Assembly (NCBI GenBank): GCA_018263335.1
Contig: JADFCY010000012.1
Span: forward strand, 1 to 56,335
Reading direction: 5' to 3'
Source: Methanolinea sp.
Lineage (GTDB): Archaea; Halobacteriota; Methanomicrobia; Methanomicrobiales; Methanospirillaceae
Length of the DNA: 56,335 bases
The position numbers and the translations under genes are program-made. Shown one piece after another: positions 24,464 through 33,787 of the stretch. The notes beneath the pieces are model-generated. The model worked only from the letters and a program-made list of their open reading frames with translations. It did no database searches and was not told the origin of the DNA. How positions within the stretch are numbered: position 1 is the stretch's first letter; each line of letters starts with the position of its first letter.

Positions 24464-25711
24464 TCAGGGATCAGGCACGAGCGAGAGGAGGTCCTCTCGC
24501 ACTCCCCTGCAGAGGGGCCGGGCAAGGTGCCGGCGGGCTGAAGGGGGCACTTCATACCAGCCGGGGAGGACGCGCCTCTCCACCAAGAGAAGCTCGGGTT
24601 CTCTGCCTCTCCCTCCGCACCGCCGGCACTTGTATCCCTTGCCTGTCCCGGCGCTGGTCATACGCTTCCCGCAACGCTCGCAGACAGGGGGCCTGGAGAG
24701 CCGAAGAGGGGGAGCGGAGATGACCTGGAGTTTCTCGAGGTTAATACTCCCCTGCTTGTAACTCCCCGCAACCCTCACCCGGTCACCGGGGAGGAGCGCC
24801 CGGACCACGTCCCGGAACTGCCTCGTGGGCTCGTACGCCATGCAGGTGAGGTGGCGGTCCCTGCACGCCAGTTCAAGAGAGACGTGGCCCCCCCGGTGAG
24901 TCACGGGAGCGAGGGACACGGTCCCGGCCAGGAGATACGAGCACCCTTCCCGGAGATCGGGGGCCTGTGCAGGAATGAGGTGGGCGTCAGTCCCCTGGTT
25001 GGTGGTCCAGACCTGTTCGATCGATGGTCTCTCTGAGACGACTTCCTCGCGGGCGAGCGCCACCCATCCTGGCCTCTCCCCCCGGATACCAAAGAGGACC
25101 GGGTCAGGGGTGTGCGGGACGCACACGACGAGGTCATTCTCCCGGTCGACGGTATCCCAGGTATGGGGGTACGTGTGGATATCCGCCAGAAAGAGACTCT
25201 CCCTCTCCACGAACCGCGGGGTCCCCCATGAGAAGGGATCGCGATAGGCGAGGATCTCGTAGGTGGGATCGTCGAGATCGCTGCAGGCCGCGGCAGTTGC
25301 TCCGATCAGCCCCCGCTTCTGCTTGTAGCCCCTTGAGAGTGCCCCTGCCCCGTCAATGATCTCACGCGCTTCATCGAGCGTGCAGAACTCCTGCACCGCT
25401 TTTTTGTAAAACCAGGAGGGCATTTCATCACCGGAAACAACCACTCCAGGGTGTGTGTGCTCGTGGGCAAGGTCCGCAAGCTCCCTGACGGTGTTGCAGG
25501 CAAGCCGGAACGCTTTTTCGGGGGACCCGTCTGCGATGAGGCACACGGCCGCGTTCCCCCGGGTCTTCCATGGGACGTTCGGGTTCAGGCGCACGAGCCT
25601 TGCCTCCCTGACCGTGATGCCGGCACGTGCAAGCCTCTTTCCGAGCACTGCCCCCAGGTACGTGGTGCACATTCCGCGGGGAGAGTCGGTGTCGTCGATC
25701 CCGATACGCAT
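24464..25711 (-). CDS. tiaS: tRNA(Ile2) 2-agmatinylcytidine synthetase TiaS
   Basis: Attaches agmatine to C34 of tRNA-Ile so that it reads AUA, an archaeal-only modification. The 415 residues begin MRIGIDDTDSPRGMCTTYLG (catalytic, ATP-dependent domain). There follow GNAAVCLIADGSPEKAF and YKQKRGLIGATAAACSDLDDPTYEILAYR, then an OB-fold at about 265-335 (SYLLAGTVSLAPVTHRGGHVSLEL). A C-terminal zinc ribbon (CERCGKRMTSAGTGKGYKCRRCG) completes the known architecture. Confidence 0.96.
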   Translation of the reverse strand: MRIGIDDTDSPRGMCTTYLGAVLGKRLARAGITVREARLVRLNPNVPWKTRGNAAVCLIADGSPEKAFRLACNTVRELADLAHEHTHPGVVVSGDEMPSWFYKKAVQEFCTLDEAREIIDGAGALSRGYKQKRGLIGATAAACSDLDDPTYEILAYRDPFSWGTPRFVERESLFLADIHTYPHTWDTVDRENDLVVCVPHTPDPVLFGIRGERPGWVALAREEVVSERPSIEQVWTTNQGTDAHLIPAQAPDLREGCSYLLAGTVSLAPVTHRGGHVSLELACRDRHLTCMAYEPTRQFRDVVRALLPGDRVRVAGSYKQGSINLEKLQVISAPPLRLSRPPVCERCGKRMTSAGTGKGYKCRRCGGRGREPELLLVERRVLPGWYEVPPSARRHLARPLCRGVREDLLSLVPDP

Positions 25712-25720
25712 CTTCAGCCT

Positions 25721-25732
25721 ATTATTTATACC
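25721..25732 (+). promoter_or_regulatory. TATA box of the COG1395-like regulator
   Basis: ATTATTTATACC lies about 30-35 bases before ATG 25761, giving a short leader. It is too close to the tiaS start (25711) to serve that gene. Confidence 0.5.
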
Positions 25733-25760
25733 AGGTCAGGCTAAATCCATTCGTAGTGGG

Positions 25761-26678
25761 ATGTCGCAGGAACGCCTTCTCTCCACGGTGACGAGTGTCT
25801 TGCTGATGGCAGGGTTCCGGGTCTCGGAGCGGTTCAGCATGAGGCCGAGGAGTTTCGACCTGATAGCCAGGCACAGGGAGATGATCCTCGTGATCAAGGT
25901 GGTCTCCCACATCGACAGCGTGAGCGAGGAGGTTGCGCGGGACCTCGACCATATCGCCCGGTACCTCAAGGGGGCACCGCTCATCATCGGGGAACGCGCC
26001 CGCGACGCCGACCTCGAACGGGGCGCAGTGTACGTGAGGTACGGCATCTTTGCCATCAGCGCCGCAACGCTGTACGATGCGTTCGTGGAAGGGGTCCCGC
26101 CCCTCGTATACGCCTCACCCGGCGGCCTTTACGTCAATATCAACGGCGAGGTGCTCAGGGAACTGCGGGAGAGGATGAACCTCTCGCTCGGGGACATGGG
26201 GACCCTTCTCGGGGTCTCACGGCGGACTATCAGCAAGTACGAGAGCGGGATGGGGACCACGCTCGAGGTGGCGCAAAAGATCGAGGAGATATTCGACGCC
26301 CCGCTCGTAAAGAGCATCGATCTCCTCGAATATACCTCGGTCTTCGAAGATGAGCCTGAGGAGGAGAAGGAGCCGACGCCCATGGGGTTCCTCCAGCGTA
26401 TCGGGGTGAAACTGCACGCGATGCACAGGGCCCCGTTCCAGGCCTTGATCGAGATATCGGACCAGTCCATCCTTACCGGGTACGGGTCGTCCCAGAAGGT
26501 CGTGAAACGCGCTGCACTCATCGGGAACATCTCTCAGGTCGCAGGGATGCACGCGATGTGCGTGCTCACGGATTACGCCAAGCAGAAGAAGATCGGAAAG
26601 ACCCTCGTGATTGGGGAACAGCGCCTTTTGGCCCTTGAAGACGGGGAAGAGCTGATCCAGCTCGTCAGTAAATCATAA
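25761..26678 (+). CDS. Archaeal HTH-type transcriptional regulator (COG1395-like)
   Basis: A 305-residue protein with an N-terminal nuclease-like or sensor fold (TSVLLMAGFRVSERFSMRPRSFDLIARHREMILVIKVVSHIDSVSEEVARDL). An XRE-type helix-turn-helix follows at about residues 125-185 (LRELRERMNLSLGDMGTLLGVSRRTISKYESGMGTTLEVAQKIEEIF), then an archaea-specific C-terminal domain. This is a conserved euryarchaeal regulator of unknown target. It directly precedes the thermosome gene, which has its own promoter, so control of chaperone expression is only a guess. Confidence 0.85.
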   Translation: MSQERLLSTVTSVLLMAGFRVSERFSMRPRSFDLIARHREMILVIKVVSHIDSVSEEVARDLDHIARYLKGAPLIIGERARDADLERGAVYVRYGIFAISAATLYDAFVEGVPPLVYASPGGLYVNINGEVLRELRERMNLSLGDMGTLLGVSRRTISKYESGMGTTLEVAQKIEEIFDAPLVKSIDLLEYTSVFEDEPEEEKEPTPMGFLQRIGVKLHAMHRAPFQALIEISDQSILTGYGSSQKVVKRAALIGNISQVAGMHAMCVLTDYAKQKKIGKTLVIGEQRLLALEDGEELIQLVSKS

Positions 26679-26691
26679 TTTTTATATAGAA
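26679..26691 (+). promoter_or_regulatory. Thermosome promoter (TATA box)
   Basis: ATTTTTATATAGA lies right after the regulator stop. It puts the transcription start near 26710 and leaves a leader of about 20 bases with GTGGAG before ATG 26730. Confidence 0.6.
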
Positions 26692-26729
26692 CCAATAACC
26701 AATTTTATCGCTACACGTGGAGAACAGTT

Positions 26730-28391
26730 ATGTCGCAGCAACTTGGAGGACAACCGATTCTCATCCTGAAAGAAGGAAGTTCACGCACCCGTGGACGTGA
26801 CGCACAGGGCATGAACATCACCGCGGCCAAGGCCGTTGCAAGTGCGGTACGGACAACGCTTGGGCCAAAGGGTATGGACAAGATGCTCGTCGACACTATT
26901 GGCGACGTGGTCATCACAAACGACGGGGTCACCATCCTTAAAGAGATGGACATCGAGCACCCCGCAGCAAAGATGATGGTGGAGATCGCCAAGACCCAGG
27001 ACGACGAGGTCGGCGACGGGACCACCACCGCGGTGGTCATCGCGGGCGAGCTCCTGAAGAAGGCAGAAGACCTCCTCGAGCAGGACGTCCACCCGACCGT
27101 GATCGCCCACGGATACCGCCAGGCCTCGGAAAAAGCCCAGGAGATCCTCCAGAGCATCGCGGTGACCATCAAGCCCAAGGATGTCGCCATGCTGAAGAAG
27201 ATCGCCGAGACTGCCATGACCGGCAAGGGAGCTGAAGGGTCAAGGCAGAAGATCTGCGACCTCGTCGTCAAGGCAGTGACGATGGTGGCCGACGAAGAAG
27301 GCACGGTGGACAAGGACTACATCAAGGTCGAGAAGAAGGTCGGCGGGTCAATCGACGACTGCGAGATCATCGAGGGCGTCCTCATCGACAAGGAGCGTGT
27401 CCATCCCGGCATGCCCCGCAAGGTGAAGAACGCGAAGATTCTCCTCCTGAATGCCGCGGTTGAGTTCAAGAAGACCGAGGTGGATGCCGAGATCAACATC
27501 ACGAGCCCCGACCAGCTCCAGGCGTTCCTCGACGAAGAGGAGCGGATGATCAAGAACATCGTCGACAAGATCGTGGACTCGGGCGCAAATGTCCTCTTCT
27601 GCCAGAAGGGTATCGACGACATTGCCCAGCACTACCTTGCCAAGGCCGGAGTCTTTGCAATCCGCCGGGTCAAGAAGAGCGACATGGAGAAGCTCGCACG
27701 CGCGACCGGCGGCAGCATGGTCTCAAGCATTGACGCCATCAGCAAGGAGGAGCTTGGGTACGCAGGACTCGTGGAGGAGCGAAAGATCTCCGGCGAAGAG
27801 ATGATCTTTGTCGAGGAGTGCAAGAACCCGAAGGCAGTCTCAATCATGGTCAGGGGCGGAACCGAGCACGTGGTCGACGAACTCGAGCGTGCCATCGAGG
27901 ACGCGCTGCGCGTGGTCTCCGTCGTATTCGAGGACAAGAAGCTTGTCGCAGGTGGCGGTGCACCCGAGGTCGAGCTCTCGCTCCGGCTCCGCGAGTATGC
28001 GGCGAGCGTGGGCGGCCGTGCACAGCTCGCCATCGAGGCCTTTGCGAGCGCGCTCGAGATCATCCCCCGCACCCTCGCAGAGAACGCGGGCCTCGACCCA
28101 ATCGACATGCTTGTCGAGCTCCGGGCTGCGCACGAGAAGGGCAAGAAGACCTTTGGCCTCAACGTCTTCGAAGGCAAGGCCGAGGACATGCTGAAGTCAG
28201 GTGTCGTCGAGCCCCTCCGCGTCAAGACCCAGGCGGTCGCGAGCGCCGCAGAGGCTGCAACGATGATCCTCCGCATCGACGACGTGATCGCTGCCTCAAA
28301 GACCGCAGCACCGCAGGGCCCGCCGGGCGGCGGCGGCATGGGCGGCATGGGTGGCGGCATGGGCGACATGGGCGGAATGGGTGACTTCTGA
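26730..28391 (+). CDS. ths: Thermosome subunit (group II chaperonin)
   Basis: An ATP-driven double-ring folding chaperone of the cytosol. The 553 residues show [35 protein letters not shown] (ATP site), [39 protein letters not shown] (catalytic Asp region), [19 protein letters not shown] and the typical Gly/Met-rich tail ([20 protein letters not shown]). Its strong promoter and GC-rich, well-biased codons fit high expression. Confidence 0.98.
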   Translation: MSQQLGGQPILILKEGSSRTRGRDAQGMNITAAKAVASAVRTTLGPKGMDKMLVDTIGDVVITNDGVTILKEMDIEHPAAKMMVEIAKTQDDEVGDGTTTAVVIAGELLKKAEDLLEQDVHPTVIAHGYRQASEKAQEILQSIAVTIKPKDVAMLKKIAETAMTGKGAEGSRQKICDLVVKAVTMVADEEGTVDKDYIKVEKKVGGSIDDCEIIEGVLIDKERVHPGMPRKVKNAKILLLNAAVEFKKTEVDAEINITSPDQLQAFLDEEERMIKNIVDKIVDSGANVLFCQKGIDDIAQHYLAKAGVFAIRRVKKSDMEKLARATGGSMVSSIDAISKEELGYAGLVEERKISGEEMIFVEECKNPKAVSIMVRGGTEHVVDELERAIEDALRVVSVVFEDKKLVAGGGAPEVELSLRLREYAASVGGRAQLAIEAFASALEIIPRTLAENAGLDPIDMLVELRAAHEKGKKTFGLNVFEGKAEDMLKSGVVEPLRVKTQAVASAAEAATMILRIDDVIAASKTAAPQGPPGGGGMGGMGGGMGDMGGMGDF

Positions 28392-28425
28392 TCCAAAGGA
28401 TTGGACCCATTTTTCCCCCCCTTAT
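28392..28425 (+). terminator. Terminator after the thermosome gene
   Basis: TCCA-AAGGAT-TGGA directly after the stop is a short hairpin, followed by ATTTTTCCCC. A T-rich end of this type is usual in archaea. Confidence 0.5.
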
Positions 28426-28489
28426 ACCTTTACAACTCCATTTCCCCGTACAAGGGGAATCTTTTATCCAGGCAGGCTGACATTGTTAC

Positions 28490-28858
28490 ATGCAAGACCG
28501 GTTTATCTTCACCGCGTACCGGACCACCTGTTATCACTGCGGAAAGGATGCGGACCAGGTCATCAAGGCCGTCCCATACCAGGCCCAGGTCTCCTGCAGC
28601 AACTGCGGCGCCACACGGATCTTCATCCCCAGGATCCAGGACGTGAATAAACCGGGAAGCTTCACCAGGATCGGCTGTTACGACCTCTGGAACCTGGTCA
28701 CCGACGCTCCCTGCAGGAACTGTAAGGTACAGGGCCCCCACGACCTCGCCATCGGGTGCAATCACTTCACTGTCCGCTGCAGGAACTGCGGGTTCACGCA
28801 CTTTTACAAGTTCAACCTCGAGTATATCGCCCAGTGCCCGATCGAGGACCAGTCATAA
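28490..28858 (+). CDS. Small protein with four CxxC zinc-binding pairs
   Basis: A 122-residue cytosolic protein with CYHCG, CSNCG, CRNCK and CRNCG spread over the length, plus CPIED near the end. The spacing is that of two zinc ribbons (DRFIFTAYRTTCYHCGKDADQV, VSCSNCGATRIFIP; then APCRNCKVQGPH, VRCRNCGFTHFYKFN). No named family is recognised and no catalytic motif is visible. It lies downstream of the thermosome but after a terminator-like sequence. A role in RNA or protein binding is possible but unsupported. Confidence 0.7.
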   Translation: MQDRFIFTAYRTTCYHCGKDADQVIKAVPYQAQVSCSNCGATRIFIPRIQDVNKPGSFTRIGCYDLWNLVTDAPCRNCKVQGPHDLAIGCNHFTVRCRNCGFTHFYKFNLEYIAQCPIEDQS

Positions 28859-28966
28859 CCCCCTGGTGTTCCTCAAGAAGGACTTCGGCGATTCATGCCA
28901 GTGGCAGGGATGGGTCGGGGGGACCAGGACACACAGGGGGAAGGGCAGTCGGGAGAGAGGAGGAGC

Positions 28967-28984
28967 AAAAAAGGGGGATGCCCC
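28967..28984 (-). terminator. Hairpin-T6 terminator of the por operon
   Basis: On the minus strand GGGG-CAT-CCCCC is followed directly by TTTTTT, starting at the porD stop codon. It has the form of a bacterial-type intrinsic terminator. Confidence 0.6.
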
Positions 28985-29235
28985 TATTTCTCTTCCCGCT
29001 CCATCGTGATGGCTTTCTTCGGGCACTCGTGCGCGCAGATCCCGCACCCCTTGCAGAAGTCGAGATCGACCTCGAGGTCTTCTGAGATGACGGCATCCGG
29101 GCAGTACATCGCGCAGATCCCGCAGGCATTGCACTTCTCGCGGTCAACGACCGGCCGAAACACCCTCCAGGTACCGGTCTTCCCGCATGCCCCCTCTGTG
29201 GGGCTGCTCCGTGCAAGCCGGGTACGGGTGCTCAT
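28984..29235 (-). CDS. porD: Pyruvate:ferredoxin oxidoreductase, delta (ferredoxin) subunit
   Basis: An 83-residue protein with two 4Fe-4S clusters: CNACGICAMYC and CKGCGICAHEC, each followed by a distal CP. It moves electrons from the thiamine-diphosphate site to ferredoxin. It overlaps the gamma-subunit gene by four bases (ATGA) and is last in the operon. Confidence 0.93.
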   Translation of the reverse strand: MSTRTRLARSSPTEGACGKTGTWRVFRPVVDREKCNACGICAMYCPDAVISEDLEVDLDFCKGCGICAHECPKKAITMEREEK

Positions 29236-29759
29236 GCGACCAGCTCCCTGTACGCAGCCTCGGCGGCTGCGACGTTCCTCCTGTCCGAAAACATCTCCTC
29301 GATTGCCATCTTTGCCGACTCCATCGTGATGATCCCCATCTTTGCGAGCGCCCCGAGGACCGGGGTGTTCAGGATGGGGCTCCCTGCCACGACGAGGTTC
29401 TCCCTGAGGGCTATCCCGGTGAGATCGACTGCAAACGTGGGGAACCCTTTCATCTCGCGGGGCTCTCCTGCGTTCATCAGCACGCGCCCGCCCGGCTTCA
29501 TCCCGCTCAGCACGTCCACGACGTCCATGACGCTCGGGTCAAGGACAAGGACAAGGTCCGGGTGGCGTATCTGGCTGTACACCCGTATGGGGCGGTCGTC
29601 GATGCGCACATAGGAGACCACGGGGGCTCCACGCCGCTCGGCGCCGTAGAAGGGGCATGCGGTGGCATACTTGCCGTCCCTGATGGCGGCAAGGGCGAGA
29701 AGCCTGGCCGCCGTCACTCCGCCCTGCCCGCCGCGGGAATGGATACGGATTTCATACAT
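29232..29759 (-). CDS. porC: Pyruvate:ferredoxin oxidoreductase, gamma subunit
   Basis: A 175-residue protein. IRIHSRGGQGGVTAARLLALAA is the gamma-domain signature, with YGAERRGAPVVSYVRID and DLVLVLDPSVMDVVDVL after it. It is a structural subunit of the complex that oxidatively decarboxylates pyruvate to acetyl-CoA, or runs in reverse to fix CO2 in methanogens. Its start overlaps the alpha-subunit gene by eight bases. Confidence 0.93.
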   Translation of the reverse strand: MYEIRIHSRGGQGGVTAARLLALAAIRDGKYATACPFYGAERRGAPVVSYVRIDDRPIRVYSQIRHPDLVLVLDPSVMDVVDVLSGMKPGGRVLMNAGEPREMKGFPTFAVDLTGIALRENLVVAGSPILNTPVLGALAKMGIITMESAKMAIEEMFSDRRNVAAAEAAYRELVA

Positions 29760-30864
29760 CGGGCATCACCCCGAACCAGTACTCCTCTCCAGGCCGCCTG
29801 CTGCGCACGAAGCCGGCGATATCGTCGTAGGTGACTTCCTGCCCTCCGAGTCCCGCGATGACCGAGAAGGGCTTTGCACCCTCGGTTGCAGCAAGGCTCC
29901 TTGCGATCACACCGCCGAAGCCGAACGAGTAGTCACGGTCGATGACGACCACGTCCCGCCCCGAGAGGTCGAGGCGCGGGAATGGCCGGAGCCACCGGAT
30001 ACGCATGCTCCCGGCAGGGATTCCCTCCTTCCTGAGGAGGTCGACTGCGACCTCGGCCTCTTTCCCAAGGGTCCCCATCGCGACCACCACCACCTCGGCG
30101 TCATCGCACCAGTACTCCTCGACCGCGTCGTACCTCCTCCCGAACCTCTTTGCAAACTCGTCTTCTGTCTCCCTGATGACACCGACTGAATCGCGCATCG
30201 ACCGCTCGATATCCCATCTGAGTTTGAAGTACTGGTCAGGCCCTGTCAGCGTCCCGTAGCCCATGGGGTGTGCCGTATCGATGGCATGCGGGAGCCGGAG
30301 GGGGGGAATGAAGCCGCCTATCTCCACGGTCTCGAGGGGGTGCATGCTGTGCGAGAGGAGGAACCCGTCGAGGTTCACCATGACGGGGAGCAGGACCGAC
30401 TCGTGCTCTGCGATGCGAAACGCCATCAGGGTCGCATCGTAGGCCTCCTGGACAGAACCCACGTATACCTGGAGCCAGCCGGTATCCCTCTCCTGGAACG
30501 CGTCGGTATGCTCTGCCCAGATGTTCCACCCCGGCCCGAGGGCACGGTTGACGTTTGCCATCACGATCGGCAGCCTTGCCCCGGCCGCCCAGTTGACCAT
30601 CTCGTGCATGTAGTGGAGGCCGTGGGAACTCGTCGCGGTGAACGTCCTGGCCCCGGTGACGCTCGCGCCGATGCAGGCCGCCATCGCCGAGTGCTCGCTC
30701 TCCACCGGGATGTACTGGCTCCTTAACTCCCCCGATGTGACATACTCTGCGATCTGCTCGACAATCTCTGTCTGCGGGGTGATGGGGTACGCGGCCACGA
30801 CAGACGGGCAGGCCTGCTTCACCGCCGCGGCCACGGCCTTGTTGCCGGTTGCGACCGTCAGCAT
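29752..30864 (-). CDS. porA: Pyruvate:ferredoxin oxidoreductase, alpha subunit
   Basis: A 370-residue protein. AAYPITPQTEIVEQIAEYV, IPVESEHSAMAACIGASVTGARTFTATSSHGLHYMHEMVNWAAG and NRALGPGWNIWAEHTDAFQERDTGWLQVYV are typical of the pyruvate enzyme rather than the 2-oxoglutarate one. ATG 30864 is chosen because MLTVATGNKAVAAAVKQA begins the conserved domain and it overlaps the beta-subunit stop; longer readings run back into the beta gene. Confidence 0.93.
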   Translation of the reverse strand: MLTVATGNKAVAAAVKQACPSVVAAYPITPQTEIVEQIAEYVTSGELRSQYIPVESEHSAMAACIGASVTGARTFTATSSHGLHYMHEMVNWAAGARLPIVMANVNRALGPGWNIWAEHTDAFQERDTGWLQVYVGSVQEAYDATLMAFRIAEHESVLLPVMVNLDGFLLSHSMHPLETVEIGGFIPPLRLPHAIDTAHPMGYGTLTGPDQYFKLRWDIERSMRDSVGVIRETEDEFAKRFGRRYDAVEEYWCDDAEVVVVAMGTLGKEAEVAVDLLRKEGIPAGSMRIRWLRPFPRLDLSGRDVVVIDRDYSFGFGGVIARSLAATEGAKPFSVIAGLGGQEVTYDDIAGFVRSRRPGEEYWFGVMPDV

Positions 30865-31739
30865 ATCCCTTCCTCCTCTTTTTTCAGGCGCTGTGCATTC
30901 CGTTCGGCGACCGATCTGAGCAGGGCCCGTGCCTCGGGGCTTATGCCCTTGAACCGCCCCTGCGGCTCCAGGTACTCCTCGAGCGGTACCGGCTTGATCA
31001 TTGCAGCCTTCGAGGGCCCGCTGATGGTGACCTTCCCATACTCCCGCTCGTAGAGGATCCACATCCCGGACCTCACCGCGAGTTTGCCCATCTCGACACT
31101 CCTCTCAGAGGAATAGCGCCACCCCGGCGGGCAGGGCGAGAGCACGTGAATGAACTTTGGGCCCCGGATGGAGAGCGCCTTCTGGACTTTCGCGAAGAGG
31201 TCCTTTGGATAGGAGGCGCAGGCCGTGGCCATGTAGGGGGGATTATGGGCGGCGACGATGGCATCGAGGTCCTTCTTGGTCTGCCCCTTCCCCGCGGGAG
31301 TGGTGGTGGTCCTGGCCCCCGCAGGGGTCGATCCCGAACGCTGCATCCCCGTGTTCCCATAGGCCTCGTTGTCGTAGCAGATGTAGAGGAAGTCAGTGCC
31401 CCGCTCGAATGCGCCCGAGAGGGCCTGGATCCCGATGTCCACCGTCCCCCCGTCGCCGGCATAGACGATCACGTTCGTCTTCCTCCCCGCAGACTGGAAC
31501 GCTGCGCTCATCCCCGAGGCGCACGCAGCCGCTGCAGCGAACGCGACGTTATACACGGGGATATTCATGGCGGTATTTGGATAGATGCCCTGGATCACGC
31601 TGGTGCAGCACGCGGGAACCACCAGCACCGTGTCGGGTCCCGCCGCTTTCAGCACGTACCGAAGCGTGAGCGAGTCGCTGCATCCCGCACACGCAGAGGT
31701 GCACTTCAGTATGTATTCTTCCCTGGGAATGTCCGTCAT
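30858..31739 (-). CDS. porB: Pyruvate:ferredoxin oxidoreductase, beta subunit
   Basis: A 293-residue protein carrying the thiamine-diphosphate site (YAGDGGTVDIGIQALSGAFERGTDFLYICYDNEAYGNTG, about residues 93-130) and a ferredoxin-like cysteine pair at the N-terminus (CTSACAGC). It is the first gene of the order beta-alpha-gamma-delta, all overlapping, so expression is tightly coupled. This order differs from the gamma-delta-alpha-beta order common in other methanogens. Confidence 0.93.
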   Translation of the reverse strand: MTDIPREEYILKCTSACAGCSDSLTLRYVLKAAGPDTVLVVPACCTSVIQGIYPNTAMNIPVYNVAFAAAAACASGMSAAFQSAGRKTNVIVYAGDGGTVDIGIQALSGAFERGTDFLYICYDNEAYGNTGMQRSGSTPAGARTTTTPAGKGQTKKDLDAIVAAHNPPYMATACASYPKDLFAKVQKALSIRGPKFIHVLSPCPPGWRYSSERSVEMGKLAVRSGMWILYEREYGKVTISGPSKAAMIKPVPLEEYLEPQGRFKGISPEARALLRSVAERNAQRLKKEEEGIC

Positions 31740-31781
31740 CTAACTCGGGGTATAGGTTTCTCTGCCATCGGTAATAAGAGT

Positions 31782-31836
31782 ATATTTTTGGAAAACACGA
31801 AAAAAAAGTCAATATTTCTGGAAAGCCCGGAAAAAT
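31782..31836 (-). promoter_or_regulatory. por promoter with a 30-bp-spaced direct repeat
   Basis: Two copies of a 24-25-base element begin ATATTT(T/C)TGGAAA and end in CG(A/G)AAAAA, at 31782-31806 and 31812-31836. They match in about 20 of 24 positions and are exactly 30 bases apart. On the minus strand the copy nearer porB supplies the TATA element (CCAAAAATATAC) about 45 bases before the start. The second copy sits on the same DNA face, so this looks like tandem regulator sites. Alternatively the repeats are two overlapping promoters. Confidence 0.55.
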
Positions 31837-31923
31837 TTTGGGGGAATCTGTCTCGCCCGCAGGGGGACACGGTGGTTGTGTAAAAAACGGGGATATCAGT
31901 GAAGCCTGGTCTTCCCCGTGGAT

Positions 31924-33552
31924 TCACAGTGCAGGACTGGGTTCGCCTGCAAAGCCCTGCATGCCCACATCTTCAGGAGGCATCGCGGAAAAGACCTCGT
32001 CAGTGCTGCCCATTGCGACCACTTTGCCCCCCTTCATCCAGGCAACGCGGTCGCATACTTCACGCACGAACTCCATGTCGTGGGAGACGACGATGAACGT
32101 CTGGTCCATCTCCTGGCGTGCATGGAGGATCGAGTGCTTCACGTCGCGCTTGGTGAGGGGGTCCATCGTCCCTGTCGGCTCGTCAAGGATCACGAGGCTT
32201 GGCTCTCGTATCAGCACCTGCGCGAGTGCGACACGGTGGCGCTCGCCCTCCGAGAGCTGGTCGGGGTACTGCGAGAGGATGGCGGCACTCTTGCCTGGAA
32301 GGAACCCGGCCATCGAGAGGGTGATGTGCGCCTTCCTCATCGCAAGCTCTTTTGGGAACTCGAGCCCGATCGCATCGGTGAGGTTGTCGAGCACCGTCCG
32401 GTGAGGGTACAGGTCATACTCCTGGTGCAGGAGGCCGATATAACTCTTGGCCCTCCCTCGCTGGTCGATGCCGGGCTTTGTCATGTCTACCCAGTCATCG
32501 CCGACGAGGAAGTTCATCTCTCCCGCCGTGGGCTCGATGATCCCGGCGATGATGCGGGAGAGAGTCGTCTTTCCTGCGCCGCTCTTCCCAATGAGACCGA
32601 AGATCTCCCCCCGGTTGATCTTGAAAGAGACGCCGTTCACCGCCCGGATAAGCCCGCGGTCGGGGGACATGTAGCGCTTGGCCACGTCGCGGGCTACCAG
32701 GATCTCCTCTCCCAGTTCCACCTGCGAGATATTCTCCTCATCGTGGAAGTCCCTGAGGAAGTGGGTGATCACTGCATCAGGTGCCCCGATCTTCTCGATC
32801 CTTCCCTCCTCAAGGAGCATGGCCCTTGTCGCAATATCCTGGATGACCCGCGAGAAGTGGGAGGTGACGACGATTCCCATATGCGCGGTCTCCGCGGCGG
32901 AGAGGAGCATCTGGTGGACTACGCGGGCGGTATCAGGGTCAAGGGTGCCCGTGGGCTCGTCGGCAAAGAGGAGGCAGGGTTCCTTTGCAAGCTGGCGGGC
33001 GAGCACCACCCGCTGCTTCTCTCCCCCGGAGAGGTCCCGTGCAATGTGCATCATGCGGTGGGAGAGGCGGACCTGGTCGATGAGGTCGGCAGCGCGGTTT
33101 ACCGCCCTATCCTGGGGATACCCGATATCATCGAGGGCACGGAGCACATTCTCTATGACCCTGTCGTCACCGTAGAGTGCAAAGGTCCTCTGGAACATGA
33201 TGGCCGTGCGCCGCATGATGAGGCTCTTGAGATGCTCGTTCTCAGGCTGCCAGAAGTCCACATCGACTCCTGATAACTTCTCCCCGCAGCGCGGGCAGGG
33301 ATGCCCTTCCTCGCTCCGAAGTCCGATGTAGGAGCATCCGGGGCACCTGGAGAGGTGATATATGATCTTACCTTCCGTAGGGGGCTCATCCACACCGCGC
33401 AGCAGGTGCATCAGCACGCTCTTGCCTGCCCCGCTCCTCCCGATGATCCCGATGATCTCGCCTTCAGGAATATCGAATGAAAGGTTATCAAGGACTTTTT
33501 TTCCTGAAAAGGACATTGAGAGGTTCTGGACCGAAATAAAGGGGTGTTTCAT
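31924..33552 (-). CDS. atwA: Methyl-coenzyme M reductase activation component A2
   Basis: An ATP-binding protein required for reductive activation of methyl-coenzyme M reductase, the methane-forming enzyme. The 542 residues hold two ABC domains: the first with GRSGAGKS, DLSGGEKQRVVLARQ and LLFADEPTGTLD, the second with GKSGAGKTTL, QLSEGERHRVALAQ and LVILDEPTGTMD. A zinc-like insert (CPGCSYIGLRSEEGHPCPRCG) near residue 70 is characteristic of A2. No transmembrane segments are present. It is a single-gene unit, with a palindrome in its promoter. Confidence 0.93.
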   Translation of the reverse strand: MKHPFISVQNLSMSFSGKKVLDNLSFDIPEGEIIGIIGRSGAGKSVLMHLLRGVDEPPTEGKIIYHLSRCPGCSYIGLRSEEGHPCPRCGEKLSGVDVDFWQPENEHLKSLIMRRTAIMFQRTFALYGDDRVIENVLRALDDIGYPQDRAVNRAADLIDQVRLSHRMMHIARDLSGGEKQRVVLARQLAKEPCLLFADEPTGTLDPDTARVVHQMLLSAAETAHMGIVVTSHFSRVIQDIATRAMLLEEGRIEKIGAPDAVITHFLRDFHDEENISQVELGEEILVARDVAKRYMSPDRGLIRAVNGVSFKINRGEIFGLIGKSGAGKTTLSRIIAGIIEPTAGEMNFLVGDDWVDMTKPGIDQRGRAKSYIGLLHQEYDLYPHRTVLDNLTDAIGLEFPKELAMRKAHITLSMAGFLPGKSAAILSQYPDQLSEGERHRVALAQVLIREPSLVILDEPTGTMDPLTKRDVKHSILHARQEMDQTFIVVSHDMEFVREVCDRVAWMKGGKVVAMGSTDEVFSAMPPEDVGMQGFAGEPSPAL

Positions 33553-33652
33553 ATCATCCTCACACTTGTATGGGTTTCGACCACAGGATTTGACCCCGGG
33601 AGGCCGCAGCGGTCAGCGTATTGCCCGGTCACTCCGCATGGCTCGCCTATTA

Positions 33653-33668
33653 TTTCTCATATGAGTAG
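33653..33668 (-). promoter_or_regulatory. Palindrome TTTCTCATATGAGTAG in the atwA promoter
   Basis: The core CTCATATGAG (33656-33665) is a perfect 10-base palindrome. It lies just downstream of a TATA-like CTTTATTTC (minus strand) and about 100 bases before atwA. It matches the site at 34877-34892 in 14 of 16 positions. Confidence 0.55.
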
Positions 33669-33787
33669 AAAGAAATAAAGATGATGTAATTGTCATCTCC
33701 CCCCTCCTGCCGGGAGATTGAGCGGGAGGAGGGCCATCCAGGCCAAAATGACTTCCGGGGAGGGGGGGTGTGCAACCGGCCACACCA

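Noticed and set aside
31918-33273. A 451-codon open frame opposite atwA
   Set aside because: Shadow of atwA; the ABC motifs are on the minus strand.
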